DNA of 63,606 nt from Blastocatellia bacterium (lineage in GTDB: Bacteria > Acidobacteriota > Blastocatellia > RBC074). Location: assembly GCA_016789725.1 (NCBI GenBank), contig JAEUQN010000013.1:1-63606 (forward strand), in the 5' to 3' direction. The notes below the pieces were generated by a model. That model searched no databases. It saw nothing but the letters and a program-made list of their open reading frames with translations, and had not been told where the DNA came from. Position 1 is the first letter of the stretch. Every line of letters begins with the position of its first letter. A program made the position numbers and the translations under genes. Positions 1-9,790 of this stretch are shown piece by piece.

Positions 1-113
1 AAACGACGCCTAGTTTACCGGACAGATACAGGTCGCGCAAGAGGATTGGCAGGAAAATTTTGGTGTTGTGAGCTGACTCCAAAAGGCTTTTGCGTTACAG
101 TGTCGCGCAACGA

Positions 114-671
114 ATGAGCGAACCAATACCTGTCAAAAAATCCTTTGAATTTACCGCGCGCGAAATCGAAGACGATATTCGCGCTCAGGTTTCGCGTGCC
201 TTTCACGAGGCGCGATGGTTGATTACCAGTCTGATTTTGCCTGGCTCGGAAATCAAAGCGCCGACGATTGAACAGGCGACGAATTCGCCGCTGGCTGAAA
301 TGATGCGCGAGGTGATCGAACATGCCGCCGGGTTGCGTGAGGTGCCGAATGTCTCGGGGCGATGCCTGCAATTGCTGCGGCTGCTGTACGGCAAAGCACC
401 GAGTCACGAACAGACCATCCCCAGCATTTTTTGGGCGACTCCTCTCGGCGCTGCGATTCGTGAATGTTCGGGCAACCTAACGAATTTGGACGACGAAACC
501 GAGCTGAGCGAACCCGAAGCCGCACGTTTTTTGAGTGTCGGTCAATTGACAATTATGAGCTACTGCCAAAACGGCGAGTTGAAGGCAAGTCGAATGATCG
601 GGCCACGTTGTTTGTTTACGATAGGCGAGTTAAAGACTTTTAGGAAAAGGCGATTTCAGGAAGAGCTTTAG
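114..671 (+). CDS. Hypothetical protein with C-terminal excisionase/MerR-like helix-turn-helix
   Basis: The product is about 185 residues. The last 55 or so residues (EAARFLSVGQLTIMSY, then GELKASR and a C-terminal FTIGELKTF) fit the small winged HTH of excisionase/MerR-type DNA-binding domains. The N-terminal 120 residues are helical and I do not recognise them. An in-frame TTG lies upstream at 90 with an AAAAGG stretch just before it, so the true start could be 24 nt earlier; the ATG at 114 has no clear Shine-Dalgarno. It stands alone, convergent with the phosphoesterase. A DNA-binding role is inferred from the C-terminus only. Confidence 0.6.
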   Translation: MSEPIPVKKSFEFTAREIEDDIRAQVSRAFHEARWLITSLILPGSEIKAPTIEQATNSPLAEMMREVIEHAAGLREVPNVSGRCLQLLRLLYGKAPSHEQTIPSIFWATPLGAAIRECSGNLTNLDDETELSEPEAARFLSVGQLTIMSYCQNGELKASRMIGPRCLFTIGELKTFRKRRFQEEL

Positions 672-700
672 CCATCGAGTTCACCGCTCGATGGGCGATT

Positions 701-1624
701 TCATTTGTGAAGTTCAATCAATGTGATTTCCGGCGTGCAACCATATCGCAACGGCACTACAACGGTGCCGAAGCCACGATTCACATAAAGTTGGGTGTTC
801 CCCAGAACCGCCAAACCTCGCATAAATTTGCGGCTCGGACGACGAAGCCAGCGCGACAATCGCGTTTCTTTTTTTGGCACCAATAATTTCCAATCTATTT
901 GGCCGCCGTGGGTGTGACCGCTGAGCATTAAATCCACGCCCGCGCGTGCCGCTTCCCGAATCAGGGCAGGATTGTGCGCCAACAAAATGCGGGTTTCGCT
1001 ACGCAAGGTATCCGCCAGCGCAGTTTTCATATCATCCAGCTTCACCAGCATATCGTCCACGCCGGCCAGACAAATATGTGCGCCATCTTTTTCAATGCGT
1101 TCGTTTTCGTTGCATAAAACGCGGATGCCTTGCGATTCCAGCGCGGTCTTCATCAATTGCCCGTCGGTCCAATGGTCGTGATTGCCAAGAACCGCAAAAA
1201 CACCGTGTTTAGCCCGGAGTTTGCCCAATGCACGCGCACAACCGGGGATGAAATCTACGGAGTGCGAAACATAATCGCCGGTCAGTACGATCAAGTCAGG
1301 TTGCAGTTCGTTGACGCGCTGCGCGGCAGTCGTAATTTCAGCTTCGCTGACAAACGAACTGTGATGCACATCCGAAAGCTGAATAATTCTGAAACGATGA
1401 AATTCAGAGGGAAGCTTGGAAAGGTGAACCGGAAGATGTGTAATTTGAACCTGTGTTGTTTCCAGCAACGCGGCGCGCAACAAGCTCAACAGTTTCCGGC
1501 GTCCTTCTAATCGGATAGATGGGGGATGCGGCGATAAATAAGAAGGCTTCTGATTGAATTCGCGGCTGATGATCCGATGCTTCATGCGCAGATTCCAATC
1601 AGCCATTACTTTTCGTCTTTTCAT
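701..1624 (-). CDS. Metallophosphoesterase, YkuE-like calcineurin fold
   Basis: A binuclear-metal phosphoesterase of about 307 residues. The full set of family motifs is visible in order: LSDVHH (D-x-H), GDY, GNHDHW and SGHTHGGQ, which provide the two metal sites. Relatives of the YkuE type act on membrane lipids or UDP-sugar lipids, but the substrate cannot be read from sequence. The open frame continues to a TTG at 1654, and further ATGs lie at 1606 and 1585. None has a clear ribosome site, so the start is uncertain. No signal peptide or N-terminal membrane helix is evident, unlike many YkuE proteins. Confidence 0.85.
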   Translation of the reverse strand: MKRRKVMADWNLRMKHRIISREFNQKPSYLSPHPPSIRLEGRRKLLSLLRAALLETTQVQITHLPVHLSKLPSEFHRFRIIQLSDVHHSSFVSEAEITTAAQRVNELQPDLIVLTGDYVSHSVDFIPGCARALGKLRAKHGVFAVLGNHDHWTDGQLMKTALESQGIRVLCNENERIEKDGAHICLAGVDDMLVKLDDMKTALADTLRSETRILLAHNPALIREAARAGVDLMLSGHTHGGQIDWKLLVPKKETRLSRWLRRPSRKFMRGLAVLGNTQLYVNRGFGTVVVPLRYGCTPEITLIELHK

Positions 1625-1797
1625 TGCTATTCGACCACTGTCGCAGAGAGCCAAGAGACAGCTAATAACTCCTTTTCAATCGTGGCTGATTATACGCGTC
1701 CACGTTGACAGAGGCAACAAGCGTTCTATGCCAGAAAAGGGGCCCGGTTGTCGGGGCTATTTGACTTGCCCACACGGCTCGTTGCATTTTGAATCCC

Positions 1798-3588
1798 ATG
1801 AATAAGCTTAAGTTCTTCATCTTTCTGGTTGTCATCAGTTTGCTGGCAAGCTTTGCGCAAGCGCAGAAAAAAGCACAGCCAACGAAAAGAACAGCGACCA
1901 AGTCAGCTTCGCCAAAGCCCAAAACGGCCCCCGCCAAACCTACGCCTGAAGAAACCAGCACCGAAGAGGAAAACCTCCTTCCGCTTTCACCACCGAAGCT
2001 ATCGCTGAATCCCAACGAGCCGCTCGGTCGCATCATCCTGTTGCCGATTGATGATCGTCCGGCTGTCGCGCAATTTGCCCAGATGATCGGGGCCATTGGT
2101 GATTATGAAGTCGTGACGCCGCCCAAAGAAACACTCGGAAGATTTACGACCCCCGGCGATACCAAAAAGATTTGGGACTGGCTCAGCATTGTGGATTATT
2201 CCAAGATTGATGCGGTGGTCATTTCCGTTGACATGCTGGCCTATGGCGGCCTTGTTGCATCGCGCGCGCCTGACACTGCACAGGCCGAGGCACTCAAACG
2301 GCTGGAATTCTTTCGCTGGCTTAAGCACAAACATCCGACCGTTCCAATTTACGCCTTCAACGTCTTGATGCGTGTCGCGCCAACCGCCAGCAAGGAAACA
2401 CGCGCGTGGCGTGATGATTTGGCGCGTTGGGCGGAATTGATGGATCGTGTACCAAAAACGAATGACACGAAATTACAAAGCGAATTGGAACAATTAAAAA
2501 CGAAGCTGAATCGCAAACTGATTGACGATTACCTGACCACACGTCGCCGCAACCTGCAAATCAATCTGGCAATGGTCAAACTCTACGAAGAGCGCGTCAT
2601 TGACAACTTAATTTTCCTGCAAGACGACGCGCGCGAATACGGTTTACATCGCCACGATCAGTTGATCTTGCGCGAACGATTAAAGGCGCGCGCCTTTGAA
2701 GACGAAGTCCCGATTTATAACGGCGCAGACGAAGGATCGCTGTCATTGATCGCGCGCGCTGTCCTCGACAAACACAAACAAAAAATCAAAGTCGCCGTCG
2801 TCTATTCCTCTGAAAAAAGCCGCCAGGTCATCGCGCCATACGAAGATCATCCGCTTGAATTCACAGTTGAAAATCAAATCAAAGCCGCAGGTGGACAATT
2901 GGTCACCGCCAACGAAACACCCGATTACACGCTGTACGTGAACGCACCCGAGACAACCGCTCCCGAATTCACGATGTTTAGCAAAAACCTGGTTGCGGAT
3001 TTGAAAGTGGGAAAAGCCGTTGCGCTCGCAGATGTACTCTTCCCTGCCCCACATTTCAGCGGCGCGGATGAACGCCTGGTCACGATTCTCAAGGCGGAAA
3101 ATTTGATTGATAAGCTTACAGGCTACGCCGCCTGGAACACCGCAGGTAACACCCTCGGCACGACGATTCCGGCGGCGAACCTGCGGACCTTTTCCAAACA
3201 ATTTACCGATGCGCCCGAACGTGCCGCGCGCGCGAGTGTGTCGCATTTTGAATTCCTACTGCATCGCTTCGCCGGCGATTATCTCTATCACGATATAGTG
3301 CGCTTTGAGATCAACACACAATTGCGCAAACCGCCCGCAACTCAGACGGACGAATTCACCGAGGAGATGTACCACCGCGTGAACAAACAAGTACAGGACA
3401 AACTGCAACCGCTGATTGAGCAGTTTTTTGCCGATCATTTTCAAGGTCACACCTATCCGCTCGGCACATTCAACGAGCAGAAACGCGCAGTCAAACTTGA
3501 TGCGATGAAAAAGCTAAGGATCTATTTACCTTGGCCGCGCACGTTTGAATCCACTATTGAGTATCAATTCGACTACACCATCCAGTAA
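1798..3588 (+). CDS. DUF4127 family secreted protein
   Basis: About 596 residues. An N-terminal signal peptide ([19 protein letters not shown], cut near AQAQ) is followed by a Lys/Pro/Thr-rich linker to about residue 65, then a domain matching DUF4127, with [13 protein letters not shown] near its start and [14 protein letters not shown] in the middle. DUF4127 has no established biochemical activity that I know of. The ATG at 1798 is chosen over a TTG at 1789 because the signal peptide begins there. Its stop overlaps the permease start (TAATG at 3586-3590), so the two are probably co-translated. It heads the amino-sugar-like block. Confidence 0.85.
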   Translation: MNKLKFFIFLVVISLLASFAQAQKKAQPTKRTATKSASPKPKTAPAKPTPEETSTEEENLLPLSPPKLSLNPNEPLGRIILLPIDDRPAVAQFAQMIGAIGDYEVVTPPKETLGRFTTPGDTKKIWDWLSIVDYSKIDAVVISVDMLAYGGLVASRAPDTAQAEALKRLEFFRWLKHKHPTVPIYAFNVLMRVAPTASKETRAWRDDLARWAELMDRVPKTNDTKLQSELEQLKTKLNRKLIDDYLTTRRRNLQINLAMVKLYEERVIDNLIFLQDDAREYGLHRHDQLILRERLKARAFEDEVPIYNGADEGSLSLIARAVLDKHKQKIKVAVVYSSEKSRQVIAPYEDHPLEFTVENQIKAAGGQLVTANETPDYTLYVNAPETTAPEFTMFSKNLVADLKVGKAVALADVLFPAPHFSGADERLVTILKAENLIDKLTGYAAWNTAGNTLGTTIPAANLRTFSKQFTDAPERAARASVSHFEFLLHRFAGDYLYHDIVRFEINTQLRKPPATQTDEFTEEMYHRVNKQVQDKLQPLIEQFFADHFQGHTYPLGTFNEQKRAVKLDAMKKLRIYLPWPRTFESTIEYQFDYTIQ

Positions 3589-4844
3589 TGACTGCGGCGC
3601 TTATCATTCTAATTTTCCTCATCTTTGCGGCACTGATGATTGCGCGCAAGATGCCCGCCGTTTTGGCGGTGCCGCTGATGGCGATTGGTTTCGCGGCGGT
3701 CGCGCGCACGCCGCTCAACACAATCCTGAACGATGTGATGGTCGGCGGTGCAAAGCAGCTTGTCGAAGCCTATTTGATGGTCTTTGCGGGCGCAATGCTC
3801 GGTCGCGTCGTGATGCAAACCGGCGTGGCCGAAGGCATCATCAAACGCGCGGCAGAGTTTGGCGGCGATCAACCACTCGCTGTCGCCATCACATTGATGA
3901 TCGGCATTGGTTTGTTGTTCACAACACTGACGGGTTTGGGCGCAATCATTATGGTTGGCAGTTTGGCGCTGCCGATTATGATGAGCATTGGCGTGCCGCG
4001 AAAACTGGCGGGTGTGCTCTTTATTTTGGCGTACGGTTTGGGCTATGTCTTCAACATTGCGGCGTGGGGCTTCTATCAACAAACCTTCAAAATTGAGCGC
4101 GAACCGATTCGCAATTTTGCGATTGTATTATTTGTGATTGATGCGCTGGCGATACTGATTTTCTTGTTGATCGCGTCGCGGCGAATGAATAAATACGGCG
4201 CGTGGGCGGTGTCGTTGGACGAAGAGACAAGCAAGCGCGACGTGATGTTAATTGCGCTGTTGTTGCCGATTTTGCCGCTGATTTTGCACATTGGCATCGG
4301 CTGGCAGGTCCTGCCGTCGTTTCTCGTCAGTGCCGTCATTGGCGTACTCATCACGCGCCCAAAAGAAATCGTCAAGCAACTGACGAGCGCGGCGGTCAAA
4401 GGTTTGGAAGATGTCGCGCCTGCGATTATTTTGATGATCGGGATCGGCATGCTGCTGACCGCGACACGATTGCCCGGCGTGCGGGAAGCATTGCAACCGC
4501 TGATTCAAGGCATCAATTTTAGTTCGCCGTTCGTATATGTGCTGTTCTTTGGCTTGCTGTCACCACTCGCGCTGTATCGCGGCCCGCTCAATATTTATGG
4601 ACTTGGCATCGGCATCTTCTCGCTCATCGCGTCGTTGAATTTGCTCCCATCCGCTGCGCTGGTTGCGGCAGTAATGTGTTTGGTACAGGTGCAAAACGCC
4701 TGTGACCCGACGAACACGCATAACGTTTGGGTAGCGAATTACGTCGGGATGCGCGTTGAAGAAACCACCAAAGAAACGTTGCTTTTCAAAGTGGCAATTT
4801 GTCTGGCAGGATTGATTGCAGGCAGCATTATGTATCTCCGATAA
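3588..4844 (+). CDS. GntP/CitMHS-like membrane transporter
   Basis: A 418-residue, very hydrophobic protein with roughly 11-12 predicted membrane helices. Glycine-rich stretches such as GLLFTTLTGLGAIIMVG and the symmetrical two-half layout resemble the ion-transporter superfamily (gluconate, citrate and lactate permeases). The substrate is unknown. Translational overlap with the DUF4127 gene suggests it moves that protein's substrate or product, possibly an acidic sugar or amino-acid derivative. The N-terminus begins directly in a membrane helix. Confidence 0.75.
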   Translation: MTAALIILIFLIFAALMIARKMPAVLAVPLMAIGFAAVARTPLNTILNDVMVGGAKQLVEAYLMVFAGAMLGRVVMQTGVAEGIIKRAAEFGGDQPLAVAITLMIGIGLLFTTLTGLGAIIMVGSLALPIMMSIGVPRKLAGVLFILAYGLGYVFNIAAWGFYQQTFKIEREPIRNFAIVLFVIDALAILIFLLIASRRMNKYGAWAVSLDEETSKRDVMLIALLLPILPLILHIGIGWQVLPSFLVSAVIGVLITRPKEIVKQLTSAAVKGLEDVAPAIILMIGIGMLLTATRLPGVREALQPLIQGINFSSPFVYVLFFGLLSPLALYRGPLNIYGLGIGIFSLIASLNLLPSAALVAAVMCLVQVQNACDPTNTHNVWVANYVGMRVEETTKETLLFKVAICLAGLIAGSIMYLR

Positions 4845-4876
4845 TCAATCGTATTGCTTATTTTGGGAGGTTGGCA

Positions 4877-5173
4877 ATGGAAGAAGATTGGCCGTTTGAT
4901 CAGGAAGAAAATGTAGCAGCAATCACAACCGTACACGTACTCGAACGTAGGTTGCCGATTCTGCGAGTGAGGCATTACGACGATGATCATTCCTGGGCCT
5001 TTGTTTGTGGGACCACCAATGACGTGAAAGATGGGCAAGTAATTGGGATGGGCGAAGCGCTTGAGTTTGATCCGACGTTAAGAACAATCGCAGACCTTCC
5101 ACCGGGATGGAGTGCTTGGCGGGAGTCAGTTGGAGGTGCGTGGTATCGTAAAAAGGACGATGAAGATTTATGA
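4877..5173 (+). CDS. Small Imm33/DUF2185-like protein
   Basis: A 98-residue soluble protein. The core SWAFVCGTTND, then GEALEFDPTL and PPGWSAWR, resembles the DUF2185/Imm33 group, small domains found both as immunity proteins and as general cytoplasmic proteins. The ATG at 4877 is preceded by GGGAGG at 4865-4870 with good spacing; an upstream in-frame start at 4799 would lie inside the permease gene. Its TGA overlaps the next start (ATGA at 5170-5173). No toxin gene is adjacent, so an immunity role is unlikely here. Function unknown. Confidence 0.7.
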   Translation: MEEDWPFDQEENVAAITTVHVLERRLPILRVRHYDDDHSWAFVCGTTNDVKDGQVIGMGEALEFDPTLRTIADLPPGWSAWRESVGGAWYRKKDDEDL

Positions 5174-7317
5174 AAGTGCGCATCGGTATTGATGTTGGCG
5201 GCACCTTCACAGACGTGGTCGTGATTGACAGTGAATCGCGCGCCTTGGTTGGGCAATTGAAATTTCCAACCTCGCACGACGCGCGCGAAGGTGTCGCGCT
5301 TGGCATCGTGACCGCGCTTGAACGTGCGATGCAGCAATTCAATCTGCGCCCTGACGATGTGTCATTCATTGCGCACAGCACGACGCAGGCGACAAACGCG
5401 CTGCTCGAAGGCGATGTCGCCAACGTCGCGGTACTCGGCATTGGCAGCGGCGTGGAAGCCTTGCTCGCTAAACGTGCGACGCGCATTCCGCCGATTGAAC
5501 TCGCCCCGAATAAATTCCTCACCGCTGCGCATAGCTTTATCAACCATCACACCAGCATTGACGCCGCAATTGACGCACTGAAAAACAACGGCGCACAAGT
5601 CATCGTTGCCAGCGAAGCCTTCAGCGTAGATCGAACTGCGCACGAAGAACGAGTTGTCACAAAAGCCCAAGCCGCAGGCTTGCGCGCGACAAGTGGACAC
5701 GAAGTCAGCAGTCTTTATGGTTTGCGTGTGCGAACGCGCACGGCGGTCATTAACGCGGCGATTTTGCCGAAGATGATTGCGACGGCGGAGATGACCGATG
5801 CTTGCGTGAAGTCGTCAGGCATCGCTGCGCCGCTGATGATTATGCGCTCCGACGGCGGCGTGATGAGCGTAGATGAAGTGCATCGGCGACCAATTTTGAC
5901 AATGCTCTCCGGCCCGGCAGCAGGCATCGCCGGCGCGTTGATGCACGAGCGCGTCTCAGATGGCATCTTTATCGAAGTCGGCGGCACGAGCGCGGACATT
6001 TCGGTGATTCGAGACGGCTCGCCCGTGACGCGTCCGGCAAAGCTCAACGGGCATCGAATGTATCTGAATACGCTTGATGTGCGGACGCTCGGCGTGGGCG
6101 GCGGCTCGATGATTCGGGCTTCAAAATCCGAAGGCAAAGTAATTGACGTTGGGCCGCGCAGCGCGCACATCGCGGGGCTGGGTTACACGTGCTTTGCGGA
6201 CGTGAAGGAATTGCGCGAGGCGGAGATTGAATTTATGCAGCCGACCGCGAGCGACGCGGACGATCACGTGATTTTGCGGTGCAAGGATGGCAAGGGCTAT
6301 GCGCTGACGACGACTTGTGCGGCGAATTTATTGGGTTTGGTGAAAGCCGAGCATTTTGCATTTGGGAAGGTTGAGGCGGCGCAGATCGCGTTTGAGAAGT
6401 TGGCAGAGTTTTTTCACCGCAGAGGCACAGAGGTCGCGCAGAGGTTCGCGGAGGAGGTGTTAGAGATTGGGGGTCGAAAGGTGGCGAAGACGATTGAGGA
6501 ATTGGTGCTGGAGTATCAGCTTGATCGTGAGCGAGTCATCTTGGTTGGTGGTGGCGGCGGGGCAGCTTCGCTGGTTCCATTCACGGCGAAGTTGATGAAT
6601 CTCGATCATCGCATTGCGCGCAATGCCGAAGTGATTTCGCCGATTGGGGTGGCGATGGCAATGGTACGCGATACGGTTGAACGCAACATTGTGGATCCGT
6701 CGCCCGACGATATTTTGAAAGTACGCCGCGAGGCTGCCGAGGCCGCGATCAATGCAGGCGCGGTGGCCGACAGCATTGAGGTGCAAATCGACGTGGATAA
6801 GCGCAGAAACCTGGTTCGTGCCACGGCGATGGGAACGACCGAACTGCGCCAACGCGACAACCGCCAACAAACACAGGGCGTGGAGCATTGTCAGGAAGTT
6901 GCTGCGCGTTCGATGCGACTTGAACCAAATGAAGTTTCACTAGCGGCAGAAGTGGGGAATTGGCTTGTTTTCACTGGCGCACAAAAATTTTCGTCTCTCT
7001 TTGGTTTAATTACAACGCGGCGCGAGATGTTGCGCGTGATGGATCGTTCGGGCGTCATTCGGTTGCAACGCGGCACAGCGCAAATTCGTACTTGTGTGTT
7101 GCCGCAATTGCCAGCCGAGATAGCAGACGTAGTTGAGCGGCTCACGGACTTCGGCGATGCAGGCCGCGCGATTCCTGATATTTTTGTGATGTATGGCTCG
7201 CGCCTCGCCAACTTTTCCGGACTGGCAGATTTAGAACAGGTTCTGGTGTTGTCTGAGGTAGAATTGCAGTCGCTTGATCCGGCAACCAAATTGATCGTAA
7301 TTGCGTGCCCCAAGTAA
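5170..7317 (+). CDS. Hydantoinase/oxoprolinase family ATPase (HyuA-like)
   Basis: 715 residues. The N-terminus IGIDVGGTFTDVVVID is the phosphate-binding loop of the ASKHA-type hydantoinase/oxoprolinase A subunit. Later blocks TQATNALLEGDVA, RSDGGVMS and GGGGGAASLVPF fit the same family. Members open lactam rings such as 5-oxoproline or hydantoins, or carboxylate ketones, with ATP. No B-subunit gene is adjacent. The last 170 or so residues, after the usual fold, are an extension I do not recognise. Residues about 414-428 are encoded by a GCAGAGG-rich repeat (6409-6454). Start overlaps the upstream stop by 4 nt. Confidence 0.85.
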   Translation: MKVRIGIDVGGTFTDVVVIDSESRALVGQLKFPTSHDAREGVALGIVTALERAMQQFNLRPDDVSFIAHSTTQATNALLEGDVANVAVLGIGSGVEALLAKRATRIPPIELAPNKFLTAAHSFINHHTSIDAAIDALKNNGAQVIVASEAFSVDRTAHEERVVTKAQAAGLRATSGHEVSSLYGLRVRTRTAVINAAILPKMIATAEMTDACVKSSGIAAPLMIMRSDGGVMSVDEVHRRPILTMLSGPAAGIAGALMHERVSDGIFIEVGGTSADISVIRDGSPVTRPAKLNGHRMYLNTLDVRTLGVGGGSMIRASKSEGKVIDVGPRSAHIAGLGYTCFADVKELREAEIEFMQPTASDADDHVILRCKDGKGYALTTTCAANLLGLVKAEHFAFGKVEAAQIAFEKLAEFFHRRGTEVAQRFAEEVLEIGGRKVAKTIEELVLEYQLDRERVILVGGGGGAASLVPFTAKLMNLDHRIARNAEVISPIGVAMAMVRDTVERNIVDPSPDDILKVRREAAEAAINAGAVADSIEVQIDVDKRRNLVRATAMGTTELRQRDNRQQTQGVEHCQEVAARSMRLEPNEVSLAAEVGNWLVFTGAQKFSSLFGLITTRREMLRVMDRSGVIRLQRGTAQIRTCVLPQLPAEIADVVERLTDFGDAGRAIPDIFVMYGSRLANFSGLADLEQVLVLSEVELQSLDPATKLIVIACPK
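6409..6454 (+). repeat. GCAGAGG-type short repeat inside the oxoprolinase-like gene
   Basis: Four spaced copies of a C(A/G)GAGG core, each 9-11 nt apart, follow a TTTTTTCACC start. I recall this kind of sequence as an intergenic short repeat in many bacterial genomes. Here it sits in frame and encodes HRRGTEVAQRFAEEV. It may have been inserted without breaking the gene. Confidence 0.5.
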
Positions 7318-7334
7318 AATCGAGGAGTAAACCG

Positions 7335-8321
7335 ATGAACAAACTTGCATTCGTATTCGGGCTTTTTGTCGTCAGCACAATTTGGGCCCAGCAACCCAGC
7401 ACAATTCGACAGGAACGTCAGCCCTTAACGCGCGTAGACCCGGAACGCGCGGCCAAAGCGCAAGAGTTGCTAACACAAGCTCGCGTCGCGCTCGGTCAAA
7501 GCGCCAAACTTGACGACATCAAAACACTTTCCGTCAACGGCAAGGTGCGGCGCATTGCGTTTTTGGCCTCCCGCTCAACCGGCGGCCACGCCAGCGTCAG
7601 TATGATTGGCGCCGACATTGACCCCACGATTTTTGGGGCGGAGAACCTCAAAGAAGATTTTGTAAGCGGCAAGGTTGAATACGATTTTTTGTTACCAGAC
7701 AAATTTCGCTGGCAGGATGAAATTGACCGCCATCAGCGCATAGGCTTTTTTGAAGGCAATCAGTTTTGGCAAAAAAGCCCGAATAGCGCACCTGTGCCTC
7801 CGCCACATTTTGCCGCGATGATCCACCAACGATTGCAGGCAGAATACGCATACATCACACTCGGCTTGCTGCTCACGCCGCCACCGGGCTTTTCCGTAGA
7901 ATACAGCTATGCGGCGGAACGACCGTTCCAACAAACCGTTGCGGAGGTCGTAACCGTTACCGGCCCAGGCGCATTCAAGGCAGAGTTGTACCTGGATCAA
8001 AAAACGCATTTGCCCTTATTGATGCGGCTCATGGTAGGCGGTGTGATGCGTCCGGTAGGTGTGATGACACCCGCTGGAACTTCCCGCGAAGAAGCCCGGC
8101 GACAACTGGAAATCGTCCAGCAACAAGCTGCCGCCAAACCACCCGGTCAGCAGGAACGCGAGAAGCTGATTTTGTTTGAAGACTATCGTGTAGTGGACGG
8201 CATTTTGTTTCCGCATAAAATCACAACGCAAATCAACGGCAAGCTGATTGAGGAACTAAGCTTCACGAAATTTAAGGTCAATCAGCCGATCAAAGCTGAA
8301 AAATTTACCGAAAAGCAGTAG
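7335..8321 (+). CDS. Secreted LolA/outer-membrane-lipoprotein-sorting-like protein (paralogue 1)
   Basis: 328 residues with a signal peptide (MNKLAFVFGLFVVSTIWA, cut before QQ). The mature protein has LSVNGKVRR near residue 70, FLLPDKFRW, a central YLDQKTHLPLLMRL and a C-terminal block around GILFPHKITTQINGK. This beta-rich pattern is like LolA/LppX-type lipid-carrying folds. ATG 7335 follows GAGGAG at 7322-7327; an in-frame start at 7305 would overlap the upstream gene. It is a tandem paralogue of the next gene and probably works in the periplasm. Ligand unknown. Confidence 0.75.
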   Translation: MNKLAFVFGLFVVSTIWAQQPSTIRQERQPLTRVDPERAAKAQELLTQARVALGQSAKLDDIKTLSVNGKVRRIAFLASRSTGGHASVSMIGADIDPTIFGAENLKEDFVSGKVEYDFLLPDKFRWQDEIDRHQRIGFFEGNQFWQKSPNSAPVPPPHFAAMIHQRLQAEYAYITLGLLLTPPPGFSVEYSYAAERPFQQTVAEVVTVTGPGAFKAELYLDQKTHLPLLMRLMVGGVMRPVGVMTPAGTSREEARRQLEIVQQQAAAKPPGQQEREKLILFEDYRVVDGILFPHKITTQINGKLIEELSFTKFKVNQPIKAEKFTEKQ

Positions 8322-8331
8322 GATTATCGCC

Positions 8332-9279
8332 GTGAATTATCGAATTGCCAGTTTCATATTCGTTGTTCTGATGTCTGCCGCGTATGCGCAATTGCACGCG
8401 GTGCGACACGACCCGGCACCACACACACAACAACTGTTACAACAAGCGCGCACCGCTATCGGAGCCATGAATTTGCAAAGCCTCTCCGCCAAAGGCAAAG
8501 TGCGGCGGCGCGTGAAATATGTCGAAGTTTCTTCGCTGACGAAAGTTGAAGAGAAGGAAAAAGAACTCACCAGTAAACTGCGACTGGAATTCGTCTGGCC
8601 CAACAAATTTCGAGTACGGGAAAAAGGAACACAGTTAAATGGCTTGGGCTATGAATTTCTTTCCATTGTGAATGACCGCGAAGCCTGGGTCTATCCGCAA
8701 CCAATCGTACCCTCCACTCCAGAAAACCGGCGCGTAGTGAGTGTTGAGGACGCAGAGCAAACCATGATTCGACAAGCACAAATAGCGCGCGCCAACGTTT
8801 CTCGTTTTACCTTGAGTTGGTTGCTCAGCTCCTGGCCGACATGGCCGATGGAATTCAATTATGCAGGCAGAATCAACACTGAAGCCGGTAGCAATGATGT
8901 GCTTTCCATACGCGACAGAGAAGGATTTAAAACGCTGTTGCTTTTGGACCCTCAGACTCACTTGCCAACCATGCTGAATGAAACGATTGTGCTGCCACAG
9001 CGTATTCCGGTCATTCCCACTGGCTTCGGATTTGATCGCCGCTATAATCGAGCCATTATGACAAAGGCCCGCGAAGAGCGTCAGGCGCGAACCAAACCGG
9101 CACAACCCGTTTCCATTCAAATGCGGTTGTCAGAACGACGCCTGGTAAACGGCCTCAATTTGCCACATCGCATCACCACCTATCACAATGGCATGGAGGT
9201 CGAAACGATTGAATTTGATGAAATTGAGATCAATCAGCCAATCCATCCGAAAAAATTTGAAGAGAAACGCCCGCGTTGA
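8332..9279 (+). CDS. Secreted LolA-like protein (paralogue 2)
   Basis: 315 residues, GTG start, signal peptide MNYRIASFIFVVLMSAAYA. It shares with its neighbour LSAKGKVRRR, WPNKFRV, LLLDPQTHLPTML and the C-terminal GLNLPHRITTYHNGMEVE, so the pair arose by duplication. The two copies are well diverged, which suggests separate ligands or partners. Only 10 nt separates it from paralogue 1, so they are probably one transcript. Function is inferred only as periplasmic lipid or lipoprotein handling. Confidence 0.75.
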   Translation: MNYRIASFIFVVLMSAAYAQLHAVRHDPAPHTQQLLQQARTAIGAMNLQSLSAKGKVRRRVKYVEVSSLTKVEEKEKELTSKLRLEFVWPNKFRVREKGTQLNGLGYEFLSIVNDREAWVYPQPIVPSTPENRRVVSVEDAEQTMIRQAQIARANVSRFTLSWLLSSWPTWPMEFNYAGRINTEAGSNDVLSIRDREGFKTLLLLDPQTHLPTMLNETIVLPQRIPVIPTGFGFDRRYNRAIMTKAREERQARTKPAQPVSIQMRLSERRLVNGLNLPHRITTYHNGMEVETIEFDEIEINQPIHPKKFEEKRPR

Positions 9280-9322
9280 CAAAGAGCCGCGATGCGCGAA
9301 AGAGCGACTCAGTCGGAAAGGG

Positions 9323-9790
9323 GTGGAAAGACAAAAAGATAAACCCGGCCTTCTCGCCCTTCGTTCTCCACGATCTTTCTCTTCGCCGTCCTTTCTTTCT
9401 CTCTCTGCTTCTCAACTCGCCGCCGCTTGCGGAATCCCGATCAAATATGAAACACTCCCGCTCGCCTTCGGACGTGTAATGTACCTGGCCGAAGCTTCTT
9501 TGCAACCACCAGGTATCACTATCAACACGACGGCGATAGAGTTTCTGGCAAAGGCGGCAGCACAAGCGCCCATTGAGCATCGTAAATGGTTCACGGAGAT
9601 TGCGATTACGGAAGTCGTGATCGCCCACGAGTTGTCTCACATCCTGCGACAACAGCCGTCCAGCAAATCGGCTGAAAGATTGGCACATGAATTCGCCCAA
9701 ACCTTAACGGGTTTACCTTTCTCGCCTCACGTATATGAGGCGGTCTTGAAGCAAGCGGTTAAATGTCAGATTACGAAGAATACTATTTAG
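9323..9790 (+). CDS. Small HExxH metalloprotease-like protein
   Basis: A 155-residue product if the GTG at 9323 (after GGAAAGG) is used; ATG 9479 would give 103 residues but cuts into what looks like the domain. The motif VVIAHELSHIL carries the HExxH zinc site, and ERLAHEFAQTLTGLPFSP downstream would supply the third ligand, an arrangement like ImmA/IrrE-type peptidases. The first 45 codons are low-complexity (Lys/Arg, then Ser/Phe/Leu) and look like decayed non-coding sequence captured by the frame. It overlaps the kinase start by 28 nt. Could be a partial gene. Confidence 0.5.
   Translation: MERQKDKPGLLALRSPRSFSSPSFLSLSASQLAAACGIPIKYETLPLAFGRVMYLAEASLQPPGITINTTAIEFLAKAAAQAPIEHRKWFTEIAITEVVIAHELSHILRQQPSSKSAERLAHEFAQTLTGLPFSPHVYEAVLKQAVKCQITKNTI

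Noticed and set aside
4877..5173. Immunity protein of a toxin pair
   Set aside because: There is no toxin gene adjacent, and the gene is embedded in a metabolic operon.
4923..5543. A 206-residue minus-strand frame
   Set aside because: It spans two real plus-strand genes and has no recognisable motif.
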